5,588 nt of DNA from Bacteroidales bacterium (GTDB lineage Bacteria > Bacteroidota > Bacteroidia > Bacteroidales > UBA10428), in contig JAFGOZ010000563.1 in NCBI GenBank assembly GCA_016926235.1, forward strand, positions 1-5,588. The letters run 5' to 3'. Below, in pieces: positions 5,278 to 5,588 of this stretch. A program made the translations under genes and the position numbers. The notes under the pieces are model-generated. The model did not search any database and was not told where the DNA came from. It saw nothing but the letters and a program-made list of their open reading frames with translations. Position 1 is the first letter of the stretch; every line of letters begins with the position of its first letter.

Positions 5278-5460
5278 ATGAAGAAATACCCAGTGCTTAT
5301 TCAGATATCCTTTCATTCTGATGAATCTTACAAGGAGAGATATATGATAATCGTTGAATTAGTTAACGGTGAAGCGAAAATAGTCCATCTTGTTAATGTC
5401 CCACATTGGCTGGTATATCGTTCAAAAGAATACAGGTACCACCCAATCAATTGGAATTAA
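5278..5460 (+). CDS. Small protein of unknown function, divergent from the XRE regulator
   Basis: A 60-residue soluble protein (MKKYPVLIQISFHSDESYKER at the start). I do not recognise it. Predicted beta strands (PVLIQISF, YMIIVELV, AKIVHLVNV) alternate with charged turns, and the C-terminus is aromatic and basic (WLVYRSKEYRYHPINWN). No transmembrane segment or signal peptide is seen. An earlier in-frame ATG (5254) lies inside the operator repeat and upstream of the -7 box, so 5278 is the better start; Met at residue 23 (ATG at 5344) is possible if the transcript needs a leader. Its position opposite an XRE gene over shared operators suggests it is that regulator's target. Confidence 0.6.
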   Translation: MKKYPVLIQISFHSDESYKERYMIIVELVNGEAKIVHLVNVPHWLVYRSKEYRYHPINWN

Positions 5461-5490
5461 AAAAGAGTCATGGCAGGAAAGCATCGTCTT

Positions 5491-5588
5491 TGTATTAAAA
5501 ATAGGGTATACTTCAAGTTGATACACTTTTTACTGAAAAAAAGCTTTAAAAACGGCCGGAATGTATTAAAAATAGGGTCACATTAAAA
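5491..5588. mobile_element. Possible end of an IS21-type insertion sequence (partial)
   Basis: TGTATTAAAAATAGGGT occurs exactly twice, at 5491-5507 and 5562-5578, 71 bp apart and in the same orientation. IS21-family elements start with TG and carry several spaced copies of a terminal motif at each end, where the transposase binds; this matches that plan. No transposase is visible because the window stops at 5588, so the family is an inference. The first copy begins 31 bases after the stop of the small gene and may mark the element's boundary. Confidence 0.4.

Noticed and set aside
5470..5586. A 38-codon plus-strand frame (MAGKHRLCIKN at the start) at the right end
   Set aside because: It runs through both 17-bp repeats, has no recognisable domain, and is best explained as chance within a repeat-bearing terminus.

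Overview
The window is AT-rich and looks like an accessory, plasmid-like region from a member of the Bacteroidota. Four things suggest this: A-rich leaders with little Shine-Dalgarno signal; a Bacteroidota-type -7 box (TATATTTG, 5266-5273) in front of one gene; an 87-residue XRE regulator of a kind I associate with this phylum; and a -DNLPF C-terminus like that of Bacteroidota single-strand-binding proteins. No rRNA, tRNA or CRISPR array was seen.

Layout. At the left edge (1-40, minus) are the first 13 codons of a probable helix-turn-helix gene, followed by an AT-rich hairpin terminator (72-102). From 147 to 2892 everything is on the minus strand. In transcription order it holds: a ribbon-helix-helix (RHH) gene (2892-2716); an Api92/DUF1281-like gene four bases downstream (2711-2136); a frameshifted second RHH copy (2129-1992); a very acidic 109-residue protein (1968-1639); a possible tail remnant of a third RHH gene (about 1587-1610); an unrecognised 213-residue protein with an SSB-like acidic tail (1553-912); and a short orphan beta-class DNA methyltransferase (815-147). 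The pattern 'RHH or RHH remnant, then one cargo gene' therefore occurs up to three times.

A 278-bp divergent control region (2893-3170) separates this from a plus-strand pair: a small RHH protein (3171-3356) and a 408-residue Rep_trans-like replication initiator (3376-4602). The order resembles CopG-Rep pairs of rolling-circle plasmids. Downstream is a 282-bp hairpin-rich gap (4603-4884). A 9-mer, TGTAATACA, occurs on both sides of the RHH-rep cassette and is a candidate origin or Rep-binding motif.

The right part holds a minus-strand XRE regulator (4885-5148) and a divergent small gene (5278-5460). They share an intergenic region with a perfect 12-bp inverted repeat and a 13-bp direct repeat, which looks like an autoregulated switch. 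The window ends with two copies of a 17-bp TG-starting repeat, 71 bp apart, possibly the end of an IS21-type insertion sequence.

Working model (inference): this is the replication and accessory module of a small plasmid or integrated element. It has an RHH-controlled Rep, a bank of RHH-linked small cargo genes and an orphan methyltransferase that may help in host defence evasion. No relaxase, coat protein or integrase is visible, so its mobility is unproven.
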